A stretch of 64,000 nt of DNA from Enterobacter soli ATCC BAA-2102 (GCF_001654845.1 NZ_LXES01000009.1:88864-152863); one strand, 5' to 3'. Positions 35,748 to 44,320 are shown, counted from the stretch's first letter. The notes: a model not told the origin generated them from the letters alone. Made by a program: numbers and translations.

Positions 35748-36343
35748 AGCTGATCCTCCACGTAGATACCCGCCGATATGATTGCTCCCCCGATACGGCG
35801 TTTACCGTAAAGCAATGGCACCGGATAGCCTTGCGCAGCAGTGTTAGTTACGCCTCCAAACGCGTATGAGGCCTTATTATCAGCACTTTGTTTGCTTGCA
35901 AGCCCCGTAGCCTGAGGGGAAAGAAGTTGGGCTACTCCTCCTACAGTCATCGCAGTACCAGCAGCAAACATCATATTACTTGCAGCAATTCCAATACCAG
36001 GCATCCAGATCGAGGCAGCCACTAGTACCGCGCCGAGAATAGTTTGTAACATCCCTGCTTTTTTACTTCCAATTACCACCGGAACGATATGAATCTCGCG
36101 TCCATTGTTCGGAAATTCCAGGTCATCTGCCCCAATGTTCTTTTTCCCGACATAAATCGCATACGTTAAACCGCGAGCTCTACTTGTATTCATGTATTTT
36201 TCGAATCCGGGAATTGTTACGGCCAGAGCCCGAAAAGCTTCATGCGTAGTCCTTACAAGGCGCTGGTGAGTTTTACCGAAGGTCTTACCTAGCGGGCCAA
36301 ACATACGGATGGTAGCAAGTGTTTCATTGTTAGCTGTATTCAT
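35744..36343 (-). CDS. Lambda tail assembly protein I-like protein
   Basis: A 199-residue protein resembling lambda gpI. The N-terminal part (about 1-95) looks like the ubiquitin-like beta-grasp segment (TIRMFGPLGKTFGKTHQ, HIVPVV). It is followed by a hydrophobic Gly/Ala-rich segment (about residues 95-145) and a C-terminal part with YPVPLLYGKRRIGGA. In lambda gpI acts in tail-tip assembly. It is odd to find it in an element without tape-measure or tail-tube genes. It lies 13 bases after terL. Confidence 0.7.
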   Translation of the reverse strand: MNTANNETLATIRMFGPLGKTFGKTHQRLVRTTHEAFRALAVTIPGFEKYMNTSRARGLTYAIYVGKKNIGADDLEFPNNGREIHIVPVVIGSKKAGMLQTILGAVLVAASIWMPGIGIAASNMMFAAGTAMTVGGVAQLLSPQATGLASKQSADNKASYAFGGVTNTAAQGYPVPLLYGKRRIGGAIISAGIYVEDQL

Positions 36344-36356
36344 CGTTCTACTCCAG

Positions 36357-38018
36357 TCAGATACCGTTAAATGTCGCCAGCCGTTGTTTGTGGCTGTCGC
36401 TCATGTCGAAAGCAAAATCCTCGTGCTCAGCCTGGAAGGTTCCGAACGCCATTAGCGCGGATACCGCCGGGTCTATCTTGTTAGAGGATTTCTTCTTGTT
36501 GGGCTTAATGTTGGCGTTGGCGTCAGACTCCATCACCACGTTCCCAATCGCCCAGGCCAGAACCGGATCGCCACGGTGGCGAACCACTCTGCGATTAACG
36601 AACACCTCAAAGGATTTCGCCACCGGACTGAATTTGAGATAGGTTTGCGGGAACGGCTCCACATCAAGCCCCGCCCCCTGTAGCTGGGTGCGCAGGTGCG
36701 TGGCGTTCCACGTATCGAAACCCACCAGCCGGATATTGAAGGTTTCAGCATCGCGCAGAATATCGTCACGGATGCGGTCATAGTCGATGCAGTCGCCGGG
36801 CGTGGTGCGTATCCAGCCCGCTTTTACCCACTGGCGGTAGATGGCGCGGTTTTTGTTGGCGACGTTAAGCAGCTGTGCTTCCGGCAGATAATGACGGGTA
36901 AGGAGTCTGATCTCCCTGTCGAACGGGAACGCGTAGCTTACGCTGGTGATGTCGCTGGTAGAGGACAGGTCAAACCCGGCGTAGCACTCCATCCCGGCAA
37001 GGTCTTCTTCGGTATAGTCGAGCGCACAGGCATCCCATGCCCCGGCCCCCATCCACGGCGTGGAGCCCTGGCACCAGATATTGAAACGCTTGGTCAGCAT
37101 TTCGACCCACTGCGACGGTATGCCCCGCGCTTTCTGGATAGTGGATTCCAGTTTCGCCGCATCAACGGACACATGCAGATTAGGGTTAGCCTTGATCCAC
37201 ATTTCAGGCAGCTCAACCTCGCTTTCGTCGTCCAGTTCGTAGATCAGGACAAACAGCGAATCGTTGCTCTCTTCCCCGGCCAGAATCTGGCAGCAGTAGT
37301 CATAATGCTGCTTACAGGCAGAGACAACGTTACTCCCGGCGGTCGTAATAGCGAATAAAATCGCCTCCGGACGTGCGCCCATACCCAGCTCAAGCGCGGA
37401 ATAAACACCATTATCCGGGTGAAGGTGGTATTCATCGACAATCGCCAGGCTGGGGTTAGTCCCCTCAATGGTGGCCGCTTTCGCCGCCAGAGGCTTTAAC
37501 AGGCTGTTGCTTTTCGGGAAAATGACCTTATGTGCCTGGATATTGACACGCTTTTTCAGCGGTTTTGACAGCAGGCACATCTGGCGGGCATCGTCGAATA
37601 CGATTCGGGCCTGATCACGACTCACCGCCGCCGTGTAGATATCCTGCTGGCCCTTCTCCATCACCAGAAACCAGTTAGCCAGCATGGCGGCCACGGTTGA
37701 TTTTGCGTTCTTACGCGGCACCTCAATAAATGCGCTGCTGTACTTCCGGCGCCCTGACTCGCTGTTCCTAAAGCCCAGCAGATTAGCAAAGGCGAACTGT
37801 TGCCACGGCTCCAGCTCTATAGGCTGGCCGCGCAGCGGACCTTTGACGTGTGGACAGAGCCGGGAGAAAGCAATAAACCGCTCCACGGTCGCCGTATCGA
37901 ACTCATAACGGGGGTCATTCAGGTCTGAAAAGTACCTTTCAACGGCCTGTTTTACGCGCTTACAGGCCGGAATTTCACCGGATTTAATGGCGTTTGCGTA
38001 ATCATTCCAGACGGTCAA
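36357..38018 (-). CDS. terL: Terminase large subunit (HK97 type)
   Basis: The DNA-packaging motor ATPase and nuclease. It has 553 residues, Terminase_1 family: an ATPase domain with the Walker-A-like PRKNAKST near residue 100 and Walker B AIVDEYH; a C-terminal RNase-H-like nuclease with YAGFDLSST and GFDTWN. It overlaps terS by 17 bases. It packages the satellite's own genome into its own heads. Confidence 0.93.
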   Translation of the reverse strand: MTVWNDYANAIKSGEIPACKRVKQAVERYFSDLNDPRYEFDTATVERFIAFSRLCPHVKGPLRGQPIELEPWQQFAFANLLGFRNSESGRRKYSSAFIEVPRKNAKSTVAAMLANWFLVMEKGQQDIYTAAVSRDQARIVFDDARQMCLLSKPLKKRVNIQAHKVIFPKSNSLLKPLAAKAATIEGTNPSLAIVDEYHLHPDNGVYSALELGMGARPEAILFAITTAGSNVVSACKQHYDYCCQILAGEESNDSLFVLIYELDDESEVELPEMWIKANPNLHVSVDAAKLESTIQKARGIPSQWVEMLTKRFNIWCQGSTPWMGAGAWDACALDYTEEDLAGMECYAGFDLSSTSDITSVSYAFPFDREIRLLTRHYLPEAQLLNVANKNRAIYRQWVKAGWIRTTPGDCIDYDRIRDDILRDAETFNIRLVGFDTWNATHLRTQLQGAGLDVEPFPQTYLKFSPVAKSFEVFVNRRVVRHRGDPVLAWAIGNVVMESDANANIKPNKKKSSNKIDPAVSALMAFGTFQAEHEDFAFDMSDSHKQRLATFNGI

Positions 38019-38358
38019 GCTCGTCCTCCTCTTCCGTTTCTACCGGATTACGGCGGCGGCTTACCGGATCAAAGCCCAGCAGCGACGACATTTTAATCAT
38101 GATTTTTTCAGCGTCGGCCTTTGCGCTAAGCGCCGGATTACGGCTCTCGCCGCCCTGGCTGTTAACAATGCTGAATCCGCGGCTGGCAAGGTCTTCCACT
38201 GCTTTGCGGTACATCGAATAGTTAACGCAAAAAAGCTCAAGGTTGTTCCAGTCGGCGGGAGTCAGATCCCCGCGTTCGGCCAGTTGCTTTGCCTTCGCCT
38301 TCCACTGCTGCGCGGCTAACTCATCAAGGTAAGCGGGCGGTTTTGGTGGTCTTGCCAT
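38002..38358 (-). CDS. terS: Terminase small subunit (P27 family)
   Basis: A DNA-recognition subunit of 118 residues from MARPPKPPAYLDELA, P27/Terminase_4 family. The central helices (AQQWKAKAKQLAERGDLTPAD) and the C-terminal GFDPVSRRR are typical, followed by an acidic tail. The longer open frame to 38526 runs through the non-coding stretch upstream and is rejected. In cf-PICIs this gene gives packaging specificity. Confidence 0.85.
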   Translation of the reverse strand: MARPPKPPAYLDELAAQQWKAKAKQLAERGDLTPADWNNLELFCVNYSMYRKAVEDLASRGFSIVNSQGGESRNPALSAKADAEKIMIKMSSLLGFDPVSRRRNPVETEEEDELDRLE

Positions 38359-38488
38359 AAAAATTTCTCGTTTCCATCGCGTTTTATTTTCAAAAAAATC
38401 ACCGTGCGTAAAAATTTGAGGGGGCAGGCGGTGCCTTGCAGCAGGGGGTTTGTCTTTAAAACCTCCCCCACCCCGCCCATGCCGCCTG
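38359..38488 (-). other. Gene-free spacer upstream of terS, candidate cos region
   Basis: A 130-base stretch between the small gene after HNH and terS. On the minus strand it has a G-rich run (ggcggggtgggggagg, around 38461-38476) followed by A/T-rich sequence. In HK97-like packaging modules cos lies near the HNH and terS genes, so this is the likely place. The cut site itself cannot be read from the sequence. Confidence 0.35.
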
Positions 38489-38641
38489 TCATCGGTTGCG
38501 GAAGCATTCCATAAGCTCCCGGTCACGCTGGCTCATGCGCTTTGCTACGGGCTTCGTGTGCGCTCTCTGTCTAGCTGGTTGCCATGCCTCGCGCTGCTTT
38601 ATCAGCCCACTAATCAGCCGCTGCTGTTCCTGCTCAGTCAT
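38489..38641 (-). CDS. Small basic protein overlapping the HNH gene
   Basis: A 50-residue open frame (MTEQEQQRLISGLIKQREAW at the N terminus, ending ECFRNR). Its ATG lies inside the last codons of the HNH gene (8-base overlap), which is typical of coupled phage genes. It is rich in Arg, Gln and Glu, with no recognised family. Its coding status rests on overlap and packing only. Confidence 0.5.
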   Translation of the reverse strand: MTEQEQQRLISGLIKQREAWQPARQRAHTKPVAKRMSQRDRELMECFRNR

Positions 38642-39077
38642 TGTCAGCCTCATGCATCCAGTCATTGCGATGGGCTGCACGATCTTCCTGCTCACGGTAC
38701 AGCCCTGCTTTTCGCTTCGCTTTGGTGGTTGGGTCTTGCTGTGTGGTCTTCTGGTTATGATGAGCCTGGCATAACGGCTGATGATTCCACTCAGGCCAGA
38801 ACAGAACATCATCACCGCCGTTGATAGGGATGATGTGATCGACAATCTTTGCAGGAACGTAGAGGCCCAGCTTCTGACACTCAACGCACAGCGGATAGCG
38901 CTTAAGGTACTGAGCGCGGTACTTCTCCCATGAGGCTGAATAACCACGGGCGCGACGGTGGCCGCGTCTGGCATCCTCTGCCCGCCACGCTTCTCGCTTA
39001 TGCTCGTCACACTTGCCAGACTTCACCCGTTTATTGCATCCCGGCTCTGTGCACCGGCGTAGTGGTTGCCACGGCAT
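38634..39077 (-). CDS. HNH endonuclease of the packaging module
   Basis: A 147-residue protein with an N-terminal cysteine pair (CTEPGC, CDEH) and a classical HNH core: CVECQ, then VDHIIPINGGDD, WNHQPLC and AHHNQKT. Comparable to HK97 gp74, which works with the terminase in cos cleavage. I use the ATG at 39077; the ATG at 39110 would overlap the connector gene. Basic C-terminal tail. Confidence 0.88.
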   Translation of the reverse strand: MPWQPLRRCTEPGCNKRVKSGKCDEHKREAWRAEDARRGHRRARGYSASWEKYRAQYLKRYPLCVECQKLGLYVPAKIVDHIIPINGGDDVLFWPEWNHQPLCQAHHNQKTTQQDPTTKAKRKAGLYREQEDRAAHRNDWMHEADND

Positions 39078-39370
39078 CAGTACACCCCCACATCTCGGTA
39101 GACAGACCACAACGCAGAGACAGCCATCGGTATCTCTTTGGCGTCGGTGTCACCGATCATCGTGCGGTACTCGTACAACTGAGAAACGTACATCAGACAG
39201 CCGATCTTGATAGCAGGGGTGAACTCCAGACCGTTATCAAATCGCTTGCCGATATGCTTCTGGCAGACCTCCAGCGCAGCTTCGATGTACGCCTGTATCA
39301 GCGTATCTTCGTAATCATCATCAATACGGCAATGCAGCTTTGCTTCTTCCAGACCGATTAACTCACTCAT
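39077..39370 (-). CDS. Head-tail connector protein (HK97 gp6-like)
   Basis: A 97-residue protein starting MSELIGLEEAKLHCRIDDD, with helices typical of the gp6-like connector family that forms a ring under the portal. The start at 39370 overlaps the previous gene by 8 bases. The longer open frame to 39607 lies antiphase over the head-closure gene and is rejected. Confidence 0.85.
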   Translation of the reverse strand: MSELIGLEEAKLHCRIDDDYEDTLIQAYIEAALEVCQKHIGKRFDNGLEFTPAIKIGCLMYVSQLYEYRTMIGDTDAKEIPMAVSALWSVYRDVGVY

Positions 39371-39701
39371 TGAAAATGCCTCCCTTGCACAGCAGCTCAA
39401 GCCGGGTGTGATCCACATCAGGAATGACGGCCACGATGCCATAAACCTGCCCCCGGACGTTTGGCGAGCGATACAGAATGCGGTTTGCGGTGGTGATATC
39501 GTCGCGGTAGCGCGTCCAGATTCGCACAGTGGCTTCGGAGTAAAGCGCCCCGGAAGACATGCGCTCACGCCCACTGATAGCACGAATTTCAGCCCAAACG
39601 GTGGCAAGGTCAGACCATACGTAAATAACCTGCCCCATCTGATCCCGATGAGATTCTGACTTCTGGAAGGTGATGCGGCGCTTCATCTTTCCGGCTCTCA
39701 T
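39363..39701 (-). CDS. Phage head closure protein (SPP1 gp16-like)
   Basis: A 112-residue beta-rich protein of the head-tail adaptor family (GKMKRRITFQKSE near the start, WAEIRAISGRER in the centre). It overlaps the portal stop (ATGA type). This adaptor would give the satellite head an interface for a helper-phage tail. Confidence 0.85.
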   Translation of the reverse strand: MRAGKMKRRITFQKSESHRDQMGQVIYVWSDLATVWAEIRAISGRERMSSGALYSEATVRIWTRYRDDITTANRILYRSPNVRGQVYGIVAVIPDVDHTRLELLCKGGIFNE

Positions 39702-40933
39702 TCATCACCTTCCTTGTTGTCCTTGCTGATCTTTACTTCCTGCTTCCATGCCTGGCTAAATTCGTCACCACCTTCACGCGGCGGCATCCCCTCACGTTCA
39801 CGGGCTTCGTTCGGGTTCATGATCCCGTTCTTAATACCGCGCTCATAAGTAGCGTAACGTTCGGTTGGCGTGGCGCGGAGAAGGTCAGCAGAATCAAACT
39901 CCACCTGATAGCGGGTTCCCGGAACCGGAGAGGCCACCAGCAGCGCAGATTTGATTTGTTGTTCGAAGTTCGCCAGCCACGGACGCATTGTCATAGTGAG
40001 AAATGCGCGGCTCGCTTCGCTGAAATTGCTGTAGGTGCTGTTGCTGTATTCCTGCAAGAAGATGGGCGACACGTTGAACATGCGGGCAATGTCTTCAATG
40101 GTGAAGCGACGGGAGGCTAGCCATTCGGCATCCTGATTGCTCATGCCAAGCTGCTTGTAGTCCATGCCACCTTCAAGGATCGGTGTTTTACCGGCATTTC
40201 TGGCGCCCTTGTAGCGATCCAGTGCATCCATCGCCTGTTTGCCCTTCACGCTATCGAGCCACTCTTTAGTGACCACCACGCCAGCCGCCATCATGCCATC
40301 TTTCATAATGCTGGCACCGTGGCGCTGCTGTGCCAGACCTAACCCCAGCGCCTCACGGCAGACGGTGATAGGCGAACGCCCCAGAAAGCCATCATCGGTG
40401 GAGTAACGCAAGTGCAGAATCTCTTCCTGTAGATAGGTGCGCACAGCCCCGGCAAACGGCTCAGTAACGGTGTATTTGTACTTATGCTGGCCGATACGCT
40501 CAGGAACAACCGCCCCCGGGGCATAAGGGTGCAGGGATTGAGGCTGACCATCACGGCCCCATTGGATCACCGCATAGGCGTTACCGTTAAGCAGACAGTG
40601 GCGCATCATTGTGCGTTTAAACTGGTAAGGCGTCTGGCAGTCGTTCGGCTGCTCATTCAGGAGAAAATCCACTGGGTGATTGCTCAGCCATTCTCGCGCC
40701 TCACGACCATTATCATTACGGACGCGGTAGAGATAGCAGGGCATTGTTGCTACCGCCTCACTGATAACTGATATGGCGTTCATGACCGCCGGCAGAGATT
40801 CCGCTGTACCCGCAGACACATACTCGCCTGATCCGGTATTTGGAATCCCTGCCATCGCCAGCCACTCATCAATGGTCATACTGCGCTGTTCGGAGGGTTC
40901 ATACTTACGGCCAAACGGCCAGATATTCCACAT
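39698..40933 (-). CDS. HK97-family portal protein
   Basis: A 411-residue portal subunit, forming the dodecameric DNA gate at the head vertex. It belongs to the Phage_portal (HK97 gp3) family: AVMNAISVISEAVATMP, LLNGNAYAVIQW, RFTIEDIARMFNVSP, and a charged C-terminal tail. It starts 2 bases after the protease gene ends. Confidence 0.93.
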   Translation of the reverse strand: MWNIWPFGRKYEPSEQRSMTIDEWLAMAGIPNTGSGEYVSAGTAESLPAVMNAISVISEAVATMPCYLYRVRNDNGREAREWLSNHPVDFLLNEQPNDCQTPYQFKRTMMRHCLLNGNAYAVIQWGRDGQPQSLHPYAPGAVVPERIGQHKYKYTVTEPFAGAVRTYLQEEILHLRYSTDDGFLGRSPITVCREALGLGLAQQRHGASIMKDGMMAAGVVVTKEWLDSVKGKQAMDALDRYKGARNAGKTPILEGGMDYKQLGMSNQDAEWLASRRFTIEDIARMFNVSPIFLQEYSNSTYSNFSEASRAFLTMTMRPWLANFEQQIKSALLVASPVPGTRYQVEFDSADLLRATPTERYATYERGIKNGIMNPNEAREREGMPPREGGDEFSQAWKQEVKISKDNKEGDE

Positions 40934-40934
40934 A

Positions 40935-41495
40935 TCAAAGCCCCGCTAATTCAGCCCAGCGGCGACGGTTATCGCCAGCGCGGCGCAGTTCAGGATGTTG
41001 GGAGAAAAGCGAACGGTGCGCGATTTCCACGCCAGACTCAGGATAAGCTGGCATAGAGGTAACGGTAATCTCCCGCAGTTCGGCAGCGGTAACAGTGCGC
41101 AAGTATGGGGACTGGCCGATATCCCACGCCTCTTTCAGCGCCCGGAAACCAAAGCTCATGCCGGAGATATCCCCGCGCTCCACCAGCTCCAGCACATCGT
41201 TGCCAAGCTGGGTATTCGGCGGGGTCAGCTCGAAGCGCAGCCCGGTATCGTCTTCGGACAGCACCAGCGTGCCGGATTTAGTGCGGCCCAGCAGCTGGGT
41301 ATAGTTATGCTCGTACAGCGCACGCACATCGCTACCGGATGCCAGGCTGTCTTTAAATGCGCCCGGCGCAAACTGCTCACGGAACTCGTCCCAGATAATT
41401 TCTGAGAGACTGTTCCAGCGCACGGCATAGCCCACCAGCTTTTTGTTGCTGGCGCTCACTTCGGAGGTACGGATTTCAAAATCGATTGTTTTCAT
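40935..41495 (-). CDS. HK97-family prohead maturation protease
   Basis: A 186-residue serine protease that cleaves the capsid delta domain. Candidate catalytic His63 is in YEHNYTQLLG and Ser114 in GDISGMSFGFR; the ITVTSMPAYP segment is typical. It lies 51 bases downstream of the capsid gene on the minus strand. Confidence 0.92.
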   Translation of the reverse strand: MKTIDFEIRTSEVSASNKKLVGYAVRWNSLSEIIWDEFREQFAPGAFKDSLASGSDVRALYEHNYTQLLGRTKSGTLVLSEDDTGLRFELTPPNTQLGNDVLELVERGDISGMSFGFRALKEAWDIGQSPYLRTVTAAELREITVTSMPAYPESGVEIAHRSLFSQHPELRRAGDNRRRWAELAGL

Positions 41496-41546
41496 TACTG
41501 GACTCCACAGAGGGCAAAAAGGGGCCGAAGCCCCTTAAACGTCAAA

Positions 41547-42713
41547 TCAGGAACCGGAGCCGGAAAGCTCAAGCACCTTGATGGCGTTGGAGTCCACCAC
41601 GCCGCCGCCCAGGTATTTATCGGTATGCACCTTGTAGAAACCCGGTTCGGTGATGTTGTCAGGACGGGTACGCACGCCAGTGGTGTGATCCACGATGAAA
41701 TAGCCGCGTTTGAAGTCGCCAACCGCAAGGAACGCTTTACCCGCATCCGCATCCGGCATGGTTTCCAGATACTGAACAGGACGGCCCAGCAGCGTATCGG
41801 GAGAACCGGCAACCAGACGATCGCGCCAGATGTAATCTCCGTTGCCGTTTTTCAGCTTTTGCAGTTTGGCGGCGGTGTTGGAGTTCATCACCCATACGGC
41901 ATTTTTGCGGTATTTGGCTTTCAGCTTATACAGCAGGTCAATCAGACCATCAGAGGAAACGTCAGCGGCTTCCATCTTCTCCAGCGTGCCGAACGGACGG
42001 GTTTTATCAGCAGTGGCCGCGCGAGGGTAAGACAGGAACCCTTTGGATTTTTTATCACCGTCGCCGTTCACAAAGTCACTTTCTTCGGTAGCGGTGAAGG
42101 TGTCAGCGATTTCAGAAGACAGCCAGCCCAGAATATCCACCTCGGAGAAGTCGAGAATCTCCTGGGTGGTTTTCGGGTAGGCGTAGATCGGGTTGAGTTT
42201 GATATCAACACGCTCCATCTTCGGCGTGCTGGTTTCGGTACGTGATTCACCTTCGGTGCCGCGATTAACGGTAGTGCCGCCTACAGATACCAGCTTCTGG
42301 TATTCGTTGGTTTTGGTGGTCTTCACCGTTGCGATGGAGCGCATCACGCTATCATCCTGCAACTGGCGCATAATCTCTTTGTCCAGCTCAGGGATAACGG
42401 TATAGCCGCCGTCAGCCTGCACCAGCGTGGAGAGAGAGCGGGTATCACCGGTCATGATGTAGTGGCGTAGCTCGTCGTTGCTTACTGGCTCACCTTCAAC
42501 GGAAGTGCCAGGCAGATTGCGCTGATCGTCGGCGACGGCTTCAAGACGGGTGATCTCAACTTCGAGGGCATCAGCCTGGGCGCGTAGTTCATCGAACTTT
42601 TTGCCCTCTTCTTCGTTCAGGCTGCGCTTTTCGGTGTCGGCTTTGTCCAGCATGGAGCGCATCTGGGTTTTGAGTGCGGTTTTCTGCTGGCGTAATTCGA
42701 GTAATTTCTTCAT
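41547..42713 (-). CDS. HK97-family major capsid protein
   Basis: A 388-residue capsid protein. Residues 1-70 are a charged coiled coil acting as the internal scaffold (delta domain), and the HK97 fold follows from about residue 110. Typical segments are TSTPKMERVDIKLNPIYAYP and VWVMNSNTAAKLQKLK. It is the first gene of the structural block. Having its own capsid separates this satellite from PICIs that only remodel helper capsids. Confidence 0.93.
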   Translation of the reverse strand: MKKLLELRQQKTALKTQMRSMLDKADTEKRSLNEEEGKKFDELRAQADALEVEITRLEAVADDQRNLPGTSVEGEPVSNDELRHYIMTGDTRSLSTLVQADGGYTVIPELDKEIMRQLQDDSVMRSIATVKTTKTNEYQKLVSVGGTTVNRGTEGESRTETSTPKMERVDIKLNPIYAYPKTTQEILDFSEVDILGWLSSEIADTFTATEESDFVNGDGDKKSKGFLSYPRAATADKTRPFGTLEKMEAADVSSDGLIDLLYKLKAKYRKNAVWVMNSNTAAKLQKLKNGNGDYIWRDRLVAGSPDTLLGRPVQYLETMPDADAGKAFLAVGDFKRGYFIVDHTTGVRTRPDNITEPGFYKVHTDKYLGGGVVDSNAIKVLELSGSGS

Positions 42714-42958
42714 GGAGTGGTTTCCGTAACAATTAACGTTGAGACGTGAAACCAGCGCTTGGAGGAGAGGCCGTCAGTAAAGGAGCCTGTCTGAAGGGCA
42801 AAAAACCTGACGGCCAGTGGCGGCTCACGTCTGAGTGCCACTCTTTAAGATATGGATCAAATTATCGATGTAAATAAGGTATTTTTACTCCGAACATCCT
42901 TGAAAGTTAACGCACAAATAATTTACAAAAAGCAATGGTCAAAATGATGGGGATTCAC

Positions 42959-43699
42959 ATGACAAAAGAGATTCTTGCCGTTCCGGGCTTACATCCATCC
43001 CCGTTGTACAAAAGAACCTATAAATCCGTTCAAGACATTGATGAAAAACTAACCAAGCTAATTCATAGATGGCGATTTTTCAATGCGGGACCGCCTATGA
43101 AAGTTACTGCATATGATGGAACAGAAATCTGCTATCAAGGTGTGGCATTTAAAGGGTCTCCTGTTGATGTTTTTTGGAGCGGCTTTATCGGCCCTTACAT
43201 TGAAAATTACTCAGTGAATGTATTAGAGCAGACCTCAGCCTTGGCAATTGAATGCCAATTTTCAATAGAGGAACCCATTGAAGAAGCAAAACTCCTATTA
43301 CTTGTAATGGTTCGCAGGCTTTACCATGAAATGGCCGAGACAGATAAAATCTTAAGAGGAGATGGATTTTCCTTCCCAGAAAAGAAAGATGTCAGCGGTT
43401 ACATTGAGAACATGTCCCGGAAGATTAAAGAATACGCTGAAATAGAAAAACTGAAAAAACCACTGCCAAATCATAACATATTCAATATAGATACTGTAAA
43501 TAGCAAATATGTGCAATTTGGTACAAGTAATAACATTAACACTCAAGAACTAAGTGAGTTCTTCACAATGATCGCTTCTTCAGGTGAAGATGAAGTTATC
43601 ACCCTCTCAAAAATACTTCTGAAGAGCATTATGTCAAAGAACTTACTGAGCAAAGAAAAATATGATTTTCTAATATCTATCTTTAAATCCCAGCCATGA
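42959..43699 (+). CDS. Unrecognised protein with RHIM-like motif, first gene of a two-gene module
   Basis: A 246-residue protein starting at the ATG at 42959 (gggga ribosome-binding site 5 bases upstream). I recognise no family over residues 1-168, a mixed alpha/beta part with an aromatic stretch VFWSGFIGPYIENY and a helix EEAKLLLLVMVRRLYHEM. Residues 173-193 contain F-N-I-x-x-V, then V-Q-F-G and N-N, a pattern like the RHIM amyloid core ([IV]-Q-x-G between Asn-rich flanks). A similar motif occurs in the next gene. The C-terminal 50 residues are helical. It is on the plus strand, against all neighbouring structural genes, and AT-richer than them, suggesting separate acquisition. Confidence 0.6.
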   Translation: MTKEILAVPGLHPSPLYKRTYKSVQDIDEKLTKLIHRWRFFNAGPPMKVTAYDGTEICYQGVAFKGSPVDVFWSGFIGPYIENYSVNVLEQTSALAIECQFSIEEPIEEAKLLLLVMVRRLYHEMAETDKILRGDGFSFPEKKDVSGYIENMSRKIKEYAEIEKLKKPLPNHNIFNIDTVNSKYVQFGTSNNINTQELSEFFTMIASSGEDEVITLSKILLKSIMSKNLLSKEKYDFLISIFKSQP

Positions 43700-43710
43700 C
43701 TATTGCTTAT

Positions 43711-43744
43711 TAAGCATTAAGCATTAAGCATTAAGCATTAAGCA
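43711..43744 (+). repeat. 7-bp tandem repeat between the two module genes
   Basis: The heptamer taagcat occurs four times in a row plus a partial fifth copy. It lies between the stop of the first module gene and the ribosome-binding site of the second. Confidence 0.9.
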
Positions 43745-43773
43745 ACATAAACACAGCTACCAAAAGGAGTAAC

Positions 43774-44286
43774 ATGATGGATTTTGACGCTATGGCATAC
43801 CCTGAAAAATTCACAATCGCAGGAACTGAATACAAAGGGCGCAGAAATTCAACTGAAAAAAAGGTACTAATTCCTTACACTGAGGAGCCAGACATCAGTA
43901 TTGGAGATGAAATAACTCAAAAGCTTGGAAAGGGTGAAATATCCTTAAAAGTACTGGATATGTCATTCTTACCAGGAGGCACGCTTAATGTTGGCACTAA
44001 TCACCCACACATGCTTACATTAAAGGTTGAAAATTTAACTGCCAATGAGCACAAGCCCAAACCATCCAGCCAAAACACGTTCAACATTGGTAGCGTATCA
44101 GGCACACAAGTTCAAATCGGTGAACGTAACCATCTTATTGTAAATATAAGTATCACTGAACTTGTTGAAAAGGTGTCTCAATCACAAGATCCTCAAGCAA
44201 AATCTTTACTTAAAGATTTATTAAATAATAGCACTGTAGCTAGTCTCGTTGGTGCTGGAGCCTCAGCATTATTAGCTTTGCTTTGA
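43774..44286 (+). CDS. Unrecognised protein with RHIM-like motif and hydrophobic C terminus, second gene of the module
   Basis: A 170-residue protein (169 if the second ATG, at 43777, is used; the aaggag at 43764-43769 suits it slightly better). Residues 1-90 are an unrecognised, probably beta-rich domain. Residues 101-121 carry F-N-I-G-S-V-S-G, then V-Q-I-G and E-R-N, matching the motif in the preceding protein and the RHIM core. The C terminus is a helix followed by a small-residue-rich hydrophobic end (TVASLVGAGASALLALL) that could insert into a membrane. It follows the first gene by 74 bases. Function unknown; a sensor-effector pair joined by motif contact is an inference. Confidence 0.6.
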   Translation: MMDFDAMAYPEKFTIAGTEYKGRRNSTEKKVLIPYTEEPDISIGDEITQKLGKGEISLKVLDMSFLPGGTLNVGTNHPHMLTLKVENLTANEHKPKPSSQNTFNIGSVSGTQVQIGERNHLIVNISITELVEKVSQSQDPQAKSLLKDLLNNSTVASLVGAGASALLALL

Positions 44287-44320
44287 ATAAATGGCCTGGC
44301 AAAGAACCAGGCCAAATAAA

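Noticed and set aside
38496..38774. Plus-strand frame resembling a lipoprotein or membrane protein
   Set aside because: It is antisense to the small gene and HNH gene of the packaging module; the hydrophobic look comes from reversed Arg/Gln codons.
38489..39010. Minus-strand frame of 173 codons through the HNH gene
   Set aside because: Its first part overlaps the HNH gene out of frame; only the last 50 codons, starting at 38641, are kept as a candidate.
43711..43744. CRISPR-like repeat
   Set aside because: The unit is 7 bp with no spacers; it is a simple tandem repeat.
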